Assembly: GCA_000827205.1 (NCBI GenBank)
Contig: KN832557.1
Coordinates: 504,493-568,492 of the forward strand
Reading direction: 5' to 3'
Origin: Plicaturopsis crispa FD-325 SS-3
Taxonomy: Eukaryota > Basidiomycota > Agaricomycetes > Amylocorticiales > Amylocorticiaceae
DNA: 64,000 nucleotides
In this document: positions 11,538 to 22,534 of the stretch, piece by piece
Layout: the number at the start of each line of letters is the position of its first letter
Position numbering within the stretch: the stretch's first letter is position 1
Program-made: the position numbers and the translations under genes
The notes under the pieces: model-generated
Database searches by the model: none
What the model was told of the DNA's origin: nothing
Seen by the model: only the letters and a program-made list of their open reading frames with translations

Positions 11538-11562
11538 AAAGTGACGAGAAGAAAGTGACGAG
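11538..11562. repeat. two direct copies of AAAGTGACGAG
   Basis: Copies lie at 11538-11548 and 11552-11562, in phase at 14 bp, about 105-130 bp upstream of the MRS2 start codon. A CG-rich block follows. This position suits a promoter element; the factor is unknown. Confidence 0.5.
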
Positions 11563-11700
11563 CGCGGAACGCGCGCGTCCGCGGATAGGAGCGTTCAATC
11601 TGCCTCTTTTGAGTTGATTATCATTTATTTACATTTTCAAGCAAATCGCGAGCGATGTCAAAGACACACAGACGGCCCTCAAATATTCCTACCCTACCAT

Positions 11701-12690
11701 CTACCGCGAGAGGTCGAGTCGGAAGAGACAGTAGAGAAGGGTTGTCGTGCTACAGACGGGGCACCTGGACGTGGAGACAATTTCGTCCGTAATGCATCTA
11801 ACGCAGATCAGCACACTGGCATAACAATTATATTCGTCAAGATGGCTATACCTGCTGCAGAATATATGCCCGCACATCGTGGCGGTTGTATCGATGCATG
11901 GGTCCTTGCGACAAATTCGGCAGTGAAGTGGCGAAACTTTCGGAGTGGGGAGAGTCTCTCGTGAAATTGCCGGGCCTGGCAGATCGCTCGTCTTGTGTTC
12001 CAGTGCAGCGTACTTCCCTACAGCAGGAGTTGACGATGGACTTGTCGTGAGCCTACAAGTGCAGTGAATTGAATGGAAATGGCTCACCACTGTCTGCAGC
12101 AGATTCCGGACGCGAGACATCTGAACCGATTTCTCGAAGCCCATCGCTTGGTGGGTGTTTTGGGGTCACATCCGATTCGACACGCATGCTCTCGACACGG
12201 TTTCGAGCGGCGGCTTCCGCCGCTGACCAGTCTCTGACGAAATCCGAGAGTTCAACATGTGTTCCAGCTGCCGAGGGTCTGCTTGAGACGTCGACAGGTG
12301 ATGCCTGTATTAATATCGTTTCAGCAGTGGTGTTACAGCCTCGTACGACGTGAACGAGATGACCGATCGAGAAGAAGATTCAGTGCTCTCGGCATTAGCG
12401 TCTGGCACAGCGTAATTTCGCTGGTAATATCGCGGGTGCACATCCTTCATGTGGGCATGCTGCGCGGGCTCAGATTTAAAATATTTTGTGCACTGTTGTA
12501 CAGGGCATTTTATGGGTGCATGTGCATCTCGTGCATGCTATAATTCATAGGGGTGGAGTAAGCATCGACAACTAACCGCTCGTCTGAACAGCAGCGAGTA
12601 CTGAGTACTGAGTACAGCCGCAGGGCTCACCTGTTCATACGAATCCCGACGCGTGAAGCATTTATCACATACAGGACAACGAGACGGCAT
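11701..12690 (-). CDS. zinc-finger protein: two N-terminal C2H2 fingers plus C-terminal RING
   Basis: The spliced protein is about 235 aa. It starts MPSRCPVCDKCFTRRDSYEQ, and after intron 1 continues HARDAH, completing a C2H2-like finger. A second finger follows at once: CPVQQCTKYFKSEPAQHAHM...H. A Ser/Glu-rich linker of about 100 residues leads to a C3HC4 RING: CRIC, then MCGHIFCSRC and CPVC, split by an intron after CGHIFCSR. The chain ends LYCLFRLDLSR. A RING of this kind predicts E3 ubiquitin ligase activity, and the fingers may bind nucleic acid or a partner; both are inferences. The start ATG (12690-12688) opens the first finger directly. One mid-gene intron boundary near 12300-12360 has two possible donors. 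Convergence with MRS2 is ruled out: both run leftward, RING upstream. Confidence 0.8.
12596..12615. repeat. GAGTACT heptamer tandem repeat
   Basis: GAGTACT occurs twice in tandem plus GAGTAC, inside intron 1 of the C2H2-RING gene. Single further copies lie at 12743-12749 and 12898-12904 in the promoter interval before SEH1. Confidence 0.75.
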
Positions 12691-13167
12691 TATTGTCGGT
12701 CAGGATATTTTGAGAGAGACGGTAGAGGACCACCCCACGTCTGAGTACTATAGATATCGATCTTGTCCTCCAAGTCGAGTCTTGAGTTGAAAGGCGACTG
12801 CGGCAGGGCTCGGACTCACTGAAAAGCGTCGCCTCATTGACCACGCAAGGCCTCGTCCACGTGGCTTGCCGGACCCGGCAATTTGCCTTGTCAAGTTGAG
12901 TACTGAGTCCGCACTAAAACGCGAACTCATCCTTCTCCGACAACTGGACGCCTCGCAGTACTACGCTGAGAATCTGGACCGCCATTTTATTAGCCCATCT
13001 TGATATTGGAACGACACTTAATCGATAAACACGGTTCTGGTCGAGCGGGTCCCACATAAAGAAGATTGCACTTAGGTTGGAGTGCATATAGGAACACCCT
13101 AATCTTACTCCTGCCCAGTTCTCGAGGCTGTCATCCGCCATCCTGTAGCACAAAAGCCTACCCGGAC
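12691..13167. promoter_or_regulatory. divergent promoter between the C2H2-RING gene and SEH1
   Basis: This 477-bp interval separates two genes transcribed away from each other. It holds GAGTACT at 12743-12749 and 12898-12904 and the palindromic E-box CCACGTGG at 12857-12864. No coding exon was recognised. Confidence 0.5.
12857..12864. promoter_or_regulatory. E-box CCACGTGG
   Basis: Perfect 8-bp palindrome about 300 bp upstream of the SEH1 start and 167 bp upstream of the C2H2-RING start. bHLH factors are known to bind CACGTG; use here is inferred. Confidence 0.4.
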
Positions 13168-14756
13168 ATGATACAAACCGGCTTGATACAAAGCGCACAC
13201 GATGATCTCGTAACGGACGCGTCCTATGATTTTTACGGACTCCGCCTCGCTACATGTAGCGTTGACCAAAGGTATGTACATTGTTTATGTACTTTCTGCA
13301 CGCGTCATATCCTCAAAATGCTACACAAAGGATAAAAATCTGGAATCTGGATGAGAGTAATGGTACATGGGCCGTAGAGGATGACTGGAAGGTGAGGTTC
13401 AGTATTGGCGCTCCTAGGCACGCGACTTATATGCAATATTGGTCAGGCGCACGACGCGACAGTATCAAAATTAAGCTGGGCCCATCCAGAATTTGGTTCG
13501 ATTATCGCGTCGTCGTCTTTCGATCGCACGGTGAAAGTCTGGGAACGTAAATCAGCGCAGCAGGCGGGAGTGAACGGAGACGCGTCGTCGAGCTCGCGGT
13601 GGGCCGAGATGGCTATGCTGTCTGAGGCGAGAGGGACAGTACGCGCAGTGGAGTTCGCGCCTCATCATTTCGGGCTGAAACTGGTACGCGATGCAAATCC
13701 CGTGTGCGCGTTTGCTAACCCATGCACATGCGCATAGGCATCCATTTCGTCCGACAACCACCTACGCATATACGAGTGTCTCGATCTCAAAACATGGCAA
13801 CTCTCCGAAGAAGTCGATGCACTCGCGCTACCGACGACGTCGTCGCCTTCGTCGTTATCACACGGCACCCACACCCTCGCTATCGCGACACCTACGCAGA
13901 CGAGTGCGACTTTGGATGGTGCGTCTGCGTCCCTCATTACGCAAGCCTTGCAACAGTCGCAGGGGTTGGCGACGCAAAATCGACCCGGGATGGGTAACAG
14001 GGAAGCAGACGGAGGATGGTGTATATCGTGGTGTAAGGATCGTTATTGGGGCGAAATTCTCGCCACAGGGTGTGGGATTTCTGGAGTCGTGAAAGTACGT
14101 GTCGCCTTCCGCCTTGACCAATGCTTGGATAAAGTTGACTCCAACTTCGCAGATCATCCAATTATCGCCGTCGCGAAGGCCTACCACGATAGTCACTCTG
14201 GATCCTTCCCCTTCGTCGGCGTTAGACGGCGACGCAGATACGCCCTCCCCGTTTGCGGTTACGTCCGTTGCATGGGCACCATCGTGCGGTAGATCATATC
14301 ACCTCGTTGCGACAGGAGGGCGCGATGGCCATGTGCGGATATGGCGGCTGAAGCCTGCAGAAGACGGCTTGGACGGCGATGGCGACGACGATAAAGAGGG
14401 AAAATGGACTGCAATTATCGTAGCCGATTTCGATCAGCATAAGTGCGCCAAGACAAACGTTTCTTCGCAGCCGCACGATTACTGACACATTGTTTCGTTT
14501 GGCTTAGGTCCGCGGTCGGGAGAGTAGAATGGAATATTACAGGGTAAATCAGTCGTCCACAGCTTTCGCATGCTCTATCTGACCCCGATTTACACGCAGC
14601 ACGGTCCTGTCGTCCGCAGGAAATGATGGCCGCATTCGTCTGTGGAAGGCCACCATTGGGAACGTTTGGAGACCCGCGGGAAGCATTGGTGTCGAGCAGG
14701 CTGAGGAGCCCACAGGGGCTGACGTCGACATGGACGAAAATATGGCCGCGGATTGA
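13168..14756 (+). CDS. SEH1: nucleoporin SEH1, WD40 protein of the Nup84/Nup107 (Y) complex
   Basis: Seh1 is a scaffold beta-propeller of the nuclear pore Y-complex and of the SEACAT/GATOR2 complex at the vacuole. Exon 1 reads MIQTGLIQSAHDDLVTDASY then YGLRLATCSVDQR, followed after introns by IKIWNLDESNGTWAVEDDWK and HDATVSKLSWAHPEFGSI with SFDRTVKVWE. These are the hallmark first blades of SEH1. Later blades read SSDNHLRIYECLDLKTW, GWCISWCKDRYWGEILATG, SYHLVATGGRDGHVRIW and VLSSAGNDGRIRLWKA. The C-terminus is acidic (DVDMDENMAAD). There are about six GT-AG introns. Two low-complexity insertions (Ser/Thr-rich after blade 3, Asp-rich near EDGLDGDGDDD) lengthen it to about 400 aa against 349 in yeast. 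Start is the ATG 13168-13170, giving the conserved N-terminus. Confidence 0.95.
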
Positions 14757-15581
14757 GCAAAGGAACTGCCACCGCGTTCTGAAGGTTTTTTTGTCTTTTG
14801 CTTGTGCTGTCTCTTGGCTTGAAACTCGTTTCTCGTCTAGTTGAGCTGGGCACAGACGGTGCCATCCTTATTTTGTGTACGCTAGCACGGTCGTGTCACA
14901 GCACCGGCCCCATTCCACTTGGCATAGCACACGTCTTGGGCACCTCCCGCATTCCTCGGTGTCCGATTTGGCTCCGGTGTCCATTTTTATACTGTATCTC
15001 ACCTGATGTAGGGCTTTCAAGACCGCGAATATGTGACGAACCTCCCATGAAGCTCGGACTTTCGGCCAAGCCAATAATTTGATCGTGATTCAGATAAACC
15101 ACCAAACCACCGTACGAGATTTGCCGTTCCGCCTTGGTTCCGTCAGCTTCGCCCCTTCCAGTGGCACCACCGCCTCGCCGCTCGCGCAACCTGTTCAGTG
15201 CATACTATGTCCAATGGCAGGTGTGTTTATCTAGCGCCGTACGTCGTTTTCTTTTTTCGATTACATGTGTTTTTTTCCTCGTCGTAGACTTATCCGAGCT
15301 GGAGACTGTTGGAGATCATCTACCTCCCTGCTCAACCTTATAATAGTTCTCAGCGAATTGCGATTGACCCCAGTTCCGCCCACGATCCGCGTGTACGCTG
15401 ATAGCCCGTTGCAGCCAACTTATGTACGTTCCCCGGGTGGTAAGTTGTGCCCATGAGGTCCGAAATATCCGATGCATGAATGCTATATGTAGCGTTGCTG
15501 CTTGTCTTACCCGAGGTCTGCTATTCTCCCCCTTCTCTTCGTGAGACGTACGACATCATTTACGACCTTTCACGACCGCCA
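14757..15581. other. 0.8-kb intergenic region
   Basis: SEH1 3' end and presumed promoter of the MFS transporter. It contains pyrimidine-rich tracts (for example around 15245-15280). No gene, repeat or RNA was recognised. Confidence 0.4.
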
Positions 15582-17797
15582 ATGAACAGCGCCACAGCGG
15601 AGAAGCTTGCGTCCTCGGACGCGGGCCCGTCGTCTGGCATACCGTTGAGCACCGCTCCCACCGTCGAAAAAATCGACATCGAGCACGTGTTTGTCGAGAA
15701 TGACCCGCGTCAATGGTCGAGAGCACGGAAGGTATGTACGGCGCTCTGTCGTTGAAATGTTTTGCGAGTACTAATTTTTGGTATAGAACCTTGTCTTGAT
15801 CATAGTATCGTGCGCTTCTCTTATAGCCGGACTCTGTGCAAATATCCAAAATCGTTAGTGAGCTCTGAGATTTATGTCTTGTTGCCTATATTCACGCGCC
15901 CCCGAATTCAGCATCTATCCAATCTATCGAAGACGACTTGCATGCCTCCAGCTCGGACATCAGTCTGAGCATTTCACTATTCATTCTCTGTCAGGGCACT
16001 GCACCCATACTATGGAGCGCCGTGAGCGAGATCAAAGGCAGAAAGGTGCGCATAAATGAGGCATTAGCTGGACACTCTTTCTGACAATGATCCAGCTTGT
16101 GTACCTCGTGTCTGTGGCATTGTTTGCTGCTGCTTCAGCAGTGGTCGCTACGGCAAAGTCGATCGGAGTTGTCATTGGCATGCGCTGCGTGCAAGGCCTG
16201 GGGTGCGTTGTGTTTTGTTGTGCCTGTCCGCAGAGCCTCACCCTTTGCATAGGTCAAGCGCTGTTATGGCCATAGGTGCAGCGACACTGGCAGACATATT
16301 CGATCCATCTGAACGGGGATCCAAAATGGGTAATACAATCTGCGCTCCTTGGTATCGGTCACCTAATTGTTTGATGCAGGTATCTATTATGCGGCGCCTA
16401 TGCTGGGCCCGTCTCTAGGCCCGATCCTTGGCGGCGTGCTCACAGAAGCCTTCAACTGGCGTGCATCCTTTTGGTTCCTTGTCATATGGGGCGGCATCGT
16501 TTTTGTTTTCTTCTTGACCCTGTTCAAAGACACATTCCGCCGGGAACGAAGCATGACCTACCAGTCCGTCCTCAGGAGAAGAACACGGGAAAGGGCAAGG
16601 GAGCTACAGCGCTCGTCGGCCTCTAGCACAGTGGGCACGCTCGTCGGCAAACCTGGTGCCGAGAAAGAAAGTCCACAGTACGCCAACTCCAAGGACCTCG
16701 AAGCGCAAGCGGTTTCCGCGGCGCCTACATTGCGGGAGCTGGAGCCACCATTAGCGGAGATCAAGCTGTCGCTGATGGATGTGAATCCTTTCAAGCCAAT
16801 ATATATGATCATTCGACGAGTGAACAATTTCTGCATGGTCACTGCCTCCGGTGAGCGCAAAGTCCTATCCCTTTTTTCGTGATCTGACCTCAATCCGTCA
16901 TTCAAGGGCTCATTTTTGCTTTCAGTTTCAGCATCACGTATACGAGTGCTCGAACGCTTGGCTCGGCTTACGGTTACAATGCATTGCAGATAGGCCTCGT
17001 CCTGTTAGCGTTCGGAATTGGTACGCACTAGCCTCTTGATCTACTTCTCTTCCACGTACTTACTCCGTAAACAGGGAGCATGTCAGGCAGTGTAGCGGGT
17101 GGTCACTGGTCTGACAGGGTCCTTGCTAAAGCCCGCAAAGAAGGAAAGAGTTCTCCGGAGGTGCGTTGTCAAAATGCGTTCAAAATTCTTATCGGTGGTC
17201 TGACGTATCTCGCCTGTCCGGTGTATTCTCACTGGCATTCACTCATCATTCTTAGATGCGCTTACAGAGTGCCATAGTCGTCATGTGGTTCCTTCCTCCG
17301 TCCATCGTTGGCTATGCGTGGACGTGCCAGGAACACGTCCATGTATCCGCGATCTGCGTCATGCTGTTTCTGGCCGGATTCTGCTCATTGTAAGCCCTTT
17401 TTACGCGTCTTTACTCAGTCGGGCAATAAATAATGTTTCTAGATGGATGTATGCGAGCACGCTAGCGTACATCGTCGACGCAAACGTCGGTCGTTCATCG
17501 ACCGTCGTAGCTCTGAACAGTGCTTTCCGCGGCCTCTTCGCTTTCGTAGCCGCTGAAGTTGCGGTCCCTCTTCAGGTGCGTGGGCGGTCTTCCATGCTAT
17601 GTTCAATTAATAGCGGCTAACGATCATTATCGCCCTTGTTTGCGGTGATGCAGGAATCGATTGGCGACGGTGGCATGTACACGCTTTGGGCGGGTATCCT
17701 TGTGGTCGCCGAACTGCTGCTCCTTCTCGTTTTATGGAAAGGGGGTAAATGGCGAGAGATGGCCACTGAGAGGGAAGAACGGAAGACACATTCATAA
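15582..17797 (+). CDS. MFS transporter, DHA1 (drug:H+ antiporter 1)-like
   Basis: Such proteins export drugs, polyamines or organic acids across the plasma membrane by proton exchange. The N-terminal tail ends with VENDPRQWSRARK, a form common just before TM1 in this family. TM1-TM6 segments include LVLIIVSCASLIAGLCA, LVYLVSVALFAAASAVV and GMRCVQGLGSSAVMAIGA, with DIFDPSERGSKMG for the loop and APMLGPSLGPILGGVLTEA for the family's motif C-like turn. The GRK after the first loop fits motif A. A central cytosolic loop of about 100 residues is charged (RRRTRERARELQR). TM7-TM12 follow (GLIFAFSFSITYTSARTLG onward), ending in EREERKTHS. There are about ten short introns. Substrate cannot be read from the sequence. 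Confidence 0.88.
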
Positions 17798-18210
17798 TTC
17801 TCATGCTGCTATGCAGTCATTGCTTTAGAGGCAGAATACCTGCACACACACCATAGACGCCATCGCTCGCCGGTGGCACCCATAATATGCATTTCAATTG
17901 TTTTACACAGACGCCTTCGAGCATTTTGGCTTTTCTTCGAAAAACCTCTTGATACGGTGAGCGTGTTGAACAAGTAGACCATTATTTATCCTCGTGTATC
18001 CTAGTTGACTCCTGCCTTTCAGGTATAGATGTGAGCTCTTCTCTTCAGTCAGGAATCGATGTCGCTCGTTCAGGCGCTCGCACATCCCTGATTGTTATCA
18101 TATGTGACGGAGTTGACGCCATATAGGCTGCGTCATTGCTCTCCTCTAGGCTTATAAGTGAGTCTCATTTGAAACGCGAGACTGCCATCTTACAGGACGA
18201 TTCAGCGACC
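17798..18210. promoter_or_regulatory. intergenic with TATA-like box before the SDR gene
   Basis: The MFS 3' UTR and SDR promoter. TATAAG at 18153-18158 lies 53 bp upstream of the ATG, and a TGACG/TGCGTCA pair lies at about 18100-18140. No gene recognised. Confidence 0.4.
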
Positions 18211-19158
18211 ATGCCTACCGCCCTCGTAATCGGTGCTTCTCGTGGCTTGGGCCTCGAGCTCACGAAGGCCTTTCACGCCGCTAAATACACGGTGTTTGCT
18301 ACCACCCGTTCACCACCAGCTCCCGGTACTTTCCCCGAAGGCGTCAATGTCATCCCGCACGTAGATGTGGGCACAGAATCAGCTGGACCGACGATAGTCG
18401 CCGGTCTCTCAGGTGCCAAGCTTGACCGCGTTATCCTGAACGCTGCCGTGTTCCACAAGGAATCATTCGAGGACCTGAACTGGGATGCCGAAGTTGAGAT
18501 GTACGCCACCGTTGCTATCGCCCCGGTGTTCCTTGTGCATCACCTAGTACGCGCGGAAGCCTTCGTCAAGGGCGCGAAGTTTGCCTTCATCACCACGGAG
18601 GGCGGGTCGATCACGCTCCGGACGAAGGAGGAGGGTGGCGGGAATTTCGGCCACCATGGCAGCAAAGCAGCTGCAAATATGGTTGGCAAGCTGCTTTCTT
18701 TCGAACTGGAGAAAATTGGGGTGACCGCAGTCCTGATTCATGTGCGTGCAATGCTAGACGTTTTTGTGCGCCACTACTGAAGCTCAGTCTTCTGCAGCCA
18801 AGTTTCATGAAGACGGACATGGTGAAAAACGTCGGATACGACAAGTTTTTTGAGTCCGGCGGTGGTACGCGCAGGCGCTCTCTAAGGCAACTGCATGCTG
18901 ACTGTTTGGCCCACAGCTGTAACGGCTGCTGAAGCCGCTCACTCCATACTGGACTTCGTCGACACCGTCCAGCCTGCACAAAATGGCACATTTTGGGCGC
19001 CTCGTGGGGCGAGGTGCGTGCTGTCATTTCAGTGGCATTGTCGCAGTGCTTTCCCTCGTCGAACAAAACCTTGCTTATAATTTGCATGCAGGGACATTGG
19101 CGAAGCAGAACGTGTGTTAGGTAAAAATCTCCCGACGCCTCTGCCACTGCCATGGTAG
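18211..19158 (+). CDS. short-chain dehydrogenase/reductase with atypical active site
   Basis: The protein is about 255 aa, probably cytosolic, and starts MPTALVIGASRGLGLEL. GASRGLG is the cofactor-binding glycine motif and TTRSPP follows strand 2, consistent with NADPH. LDRVILNAA supplies the NNAG-equivalent. FAFITTEGGSI replaces the usual catalytic Ser strand, and the normal YxxxK is HHGSK (positions 18654-18668), preceded by NFG. The Tyr is therefore absent from its usual place. Exons 2-4 read PSFMKTDMVKNVGYDKFF, EAAHSILDFVDTVQ and the end LPTPLPLPW. Three GT-AG introns are seen. Its substrate is unknown. Relatives as I recall them have YGHHGSK, so the Tyr to Phe change may be specific to this copy. 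Confidence 0.82.
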
Positions 19159-19227
19159 TCCGACGCAAAGGCGAGTGACGGAGTTGCATAAGTGAGCAGT
19201 TTTATAAGTTGTAGATATCGTATATTG

Positions 19228-21931
19228 TCAGTACAGAATTTTGATCGCTATTAGTCCTATCAGTATGCTACCCGCAGCGAGAGCCACAGTGACGGTCAAT
19301 TTTGAAGTCGAGGTGTGCCCGCGACGTTTCAGCAGTGTGCCCCCGTCCATACGAACCTCCTGCGAACGAGGGATACCGGACAAGGGAGCCTCAGCGGCGG
19401 GTTGCTCCGCTGTGCTTTCGTCGATTGACAGGGTGTTTTGACCTGAATCATCTTCATTGTAAGGGTCACGTTCACTTCTGTAAAAACAGCACGCACACAA
19501 TCCGGATGAGGTCGAGCGAAGCAACACGGGAATCGTTCCAGTGGCGCAGAGGCTTACCGTGGCGCCGGCACTGTTTTACATGCCTTCTTGTGTGCAGACC
19601 AGTGCGACTTCTGACAGCTCGAGTCGCAGTATCTATCACGGGTGCGTCGTTCAGCACCACGTCCGTATCTACAGATACGAAGGCATACCTCGTCTTCCCG
19701 CACCCGCTGCATTTGCGGAGCACGCTGGAGGGATTTCCGCAGTACGAGCAGCGATACAGCGATACCCGGTCAGGCCCAGCGGTTCTGCTGCGGTTGCAGT
19801 CGTCTGGCTCTGCGAGTTCGTCCTGTCCATCGTCGACATGCATTTCGTCTAGCCATGCTGCGAGGTCGTTCTCCGCCTTGTCGGGCAAGATGGGCTCAAC
19901 CTTTGCCGCAGCAAGAACATCGAAGCGCTCGACGATGCTTCCCCACTCCTGTGTGCCGGGGAAGTAGTACTTTACGACCGCTTGCTGAGCCAAGCGCATT
20001 TGCGTGTTCGGTGGGGTGATACCGAAAAGGACGCTGAACTCGTCCGCAGTCGTCAACTTATCGAATGCACTCTACCCCATGTTGTTTTGGTGAGTAATCG
20101 CGTAGATAGCAGAGTGCGTCATCAACAGACGTACCTGGAGTTCATATAACTGCAAGCTCATTTCCGGGCCCTTCAGCGCGATAGTCAAGCAAATATACCA
20201 GTACAGCACATTCTTCATATGCCGCGCATCCGGGGGAGCCTCTGTGATATACGTCTTCGCGTCCTCCACCGCGCTGTTTATAAACGCGATCCCCTCGTCC
20301 CATTTGGGGCCTCCCTGATGCGCAGACTGCAGAATCTCCAGGCCCATGTTCGCAGCATGCTCCACCGCACGGTGCATCATTCCAAAGCGCACGAACGGCG
20401 ACGTCTTGCTGCACTTCATGCCCTTCTTCGCGGCGCGCAGGCCCTCGGTGCCGTCCCCGCTGAGCGTCACCACGTAGAAGTAGTACGCGACGTCCGGGCT
20501 GCGCGCGATGCACTCCTTCGCGCGGGAGATGGCCTGGGCGATGCGCGACTTCATGATGAAGTACTTCAGCTCCACGATATCCGCCTCGTCGACCTTGCCC
20601 TTCGCGCGCATGGCTTTGGCACAATGCGGCAGCGCGTCAATCCACCAGGTAAACGGAAGCCCAGTGATGTCGCCGCCCATATTTTCGCGGGCACCCGTGC
20701 GAGGGTTGTCGCTCTGGAAAGCCCCGTTCGCAACAGAGAACTCATTCTTCAGGATAAGCTCGGAGAGTGTCATGCCGAGCGCGAACAGGTCCTTATCTTG
20801 GAGGCATCGCATGAAGGCTTTGGTGTTGCCGGCGGTGGATCGGAGCGTCAAGACGGAGTCGCAGCGCATCATGCCGTAGTCCATTATGACGTCGGTCAGG
20901 TGTGGGGGGAACTTTTGGGCCGCGGCGATTATCTTATTGGGGTCGAGCTGGCGCTGGTCTTCTTGCGCCTCCATGCCAGTGAGTCGTATCAGGCCCCCCA
21001 AAGCTGTCATGCGGAACGCTAGATCCTTGCTGCGAAGGCCCGCCGCCAAGAAATGCAGCAACGTCGGGTTGGCATTGCAGGCTTTCGTGCAATGCAGGGT
21101 AAGGCACGCGAGCAGTTCCACCGCATGGCTTAGGAGGTACCGGGTTGTCCAGGGCCGGCGGAGCGTGTCTCCGGTGATCACTTTGATAAGTGTCGGGATA
21201 TCTAGCGCCTTGAGAAATTTAGGATCGGGCGGCTCCTTCTCGCAGACGGCGGCAGAGAGGCTATGGGCCATGGTCGCGATTGCAAGTTCGCAGGTCTTGC
21301 GGTCGTCTGGATATTGCTGCATCACCTTGACGAGCACTGGCGAGTACTTTGCTATCTCGATGCGGATGTGCATTCCACCATGATGTGTCATGGTGGACAG
21401 CGACTGTAAGGCGAGATGGACGCATCCAGGTATACCGAGCAATGGGATCAGTTGTGACAGGACGCCTTGGGCCAGACGCGTGAGATTAGATACAGATATT
21501 CCTTGCGAGGCTGCATGGCACACCTTTGTCGAATAATCTAGTGCGCAGGATCGAGTCCACGCACATCTTAGCGTATATGCCCACGATACCGCCTTGAATC
21601 CAGTAGTTATTCGCGTGCCGTTTATACTCCTGGTCCAGTCGCTGATATATGCGATCGAAGTTGCTGTGCACTTTTTTGAGACCACTGCGCTTGGTCAGAT
21701 CTGGTCATTAGATCAGCGAGCGCCGTTGCACTGTCGGCTGTCACAGGACGAACTCGGGATGTCGAACGCATCGCAGAGGATGTTCACTATTCTGTCCCAT
21801 CGACCTTCCGCGTTGTCGATGTCATCTAAGAAGGAATCAGGCAGGAAATCATCAACGCCATTGGCGCCTGGATCGAGACTGCTCCTTTTTGGTTTCGATT
21901 TCGATTTCGTCTTGCTTTTGCGGGGTGGCAT
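19228..21931 (-). CDS. MYND zinc-finger protein with armadillo/TPR-like body and C-terminal membrane anchor
   Basis: The spliced protein is about 800 aa. It starts with a basic tail (MPPRKSKTKSKSKPKR), then NLTKRSGLKKVH, a conserved segment GGIVGIYAKMC, and a long helical repeat region (one exon of about 450 codons) with motifs such as CVHLALQSLSTMTHHGG. The MYND finger near the end reads YRCSYCGNPSSVLRKCSGCG followed by RYCDSSCQKSHWSAHKKAC, with all seven Cys and the His in place. MYND modules bind Pro-rich partner peptides. The last exon is acidic and Ser-rich and ends in a hydrophobic segment VTVALAAGSILIGLIAIKIL one residue before the stop, so a tail anchor in an internal membrane is inferred. 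Similar MYND proteins are numerous in mushroom fungi, and their function is not known to me. Introns are GT-AG. Confidence 0.85.
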
Positions 21932-22135
21932 AGCGAAAATGGTGGCGGAGAAAGATAAAGACGCGACGCCACAACGCGTCGGAAATTCGACGGAGCTTCT
22001 TCCGACCTCCCAGCGTCCTCCGAGTCCGACTCGGAGTCGCCCAAACCATAGTGCGGTTGCACGACAAATTCACTACTACTTAGTAGTATAGTTGTACGGT
22101 AAGACGCCAGAGCATTACAGGATATTCTGATATAC

Positions 22136-22439
22136 TTACCCTGCCAATGTCACCGTGAAAAATACAGGTCCCAAACTTACCCTGGAGTCAGTGGCCACGA
22201 TGAGGCTCGGCTCAAGGCTTGAGTTCGGTGGAACCTGCAGGCTGTTGCCAGCCACGAATACTTACATAAGGACTTACAAGTTGCTCCTGAACCTTGCCTG
22301 AACCTATCACAACCGATAGAATTTTCACCGGGGGTGCAGTGGCAGCAGTGCCGCCGCCGCGCGACGCGCCACGGGCCAAAGGGATACGCGTCTTCGCGGC
22401 ATTCAACAACTTCCGTTTCATGGAACCCGAACTTTCCAT
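22136..22439 (-). CDS. possible two-exon small protein, unrecognised
   Basis: From ATG 22439-22437 the frame reads MESSGSMKRKLLNAAKTRIP, then PPVKILSVVIGSGKVQEQL up to a good donor GTAAGT. A CTGCAG acceptor leads to VPPNSSLEPSLIVATDSR and an ending GPVFFTVTLAG before TAA. The frame is also open upstream to an ATG at 22514. It lies between two divergent genes in what could be simple promoter DNA. The splice sites and mixed composition make it plausible, but I recognise no family. Confidence 0.3.
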
Positions 22440-22534
22440 TCCTTCAAAGAAGTTTAAAATCTTGCAGCCTTGCAGGTGTATAAGTACTTCACTGCAACCC
22501 TTGCTCGTTGACATCACCTAGCCCAAACATAACC

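Noticed and set aside
14896-15189. 97-codon minus-strand frame in the SEH1-MFS gap
   Set aside because: Composition is low-complexity at the start and no family or splice context was found.
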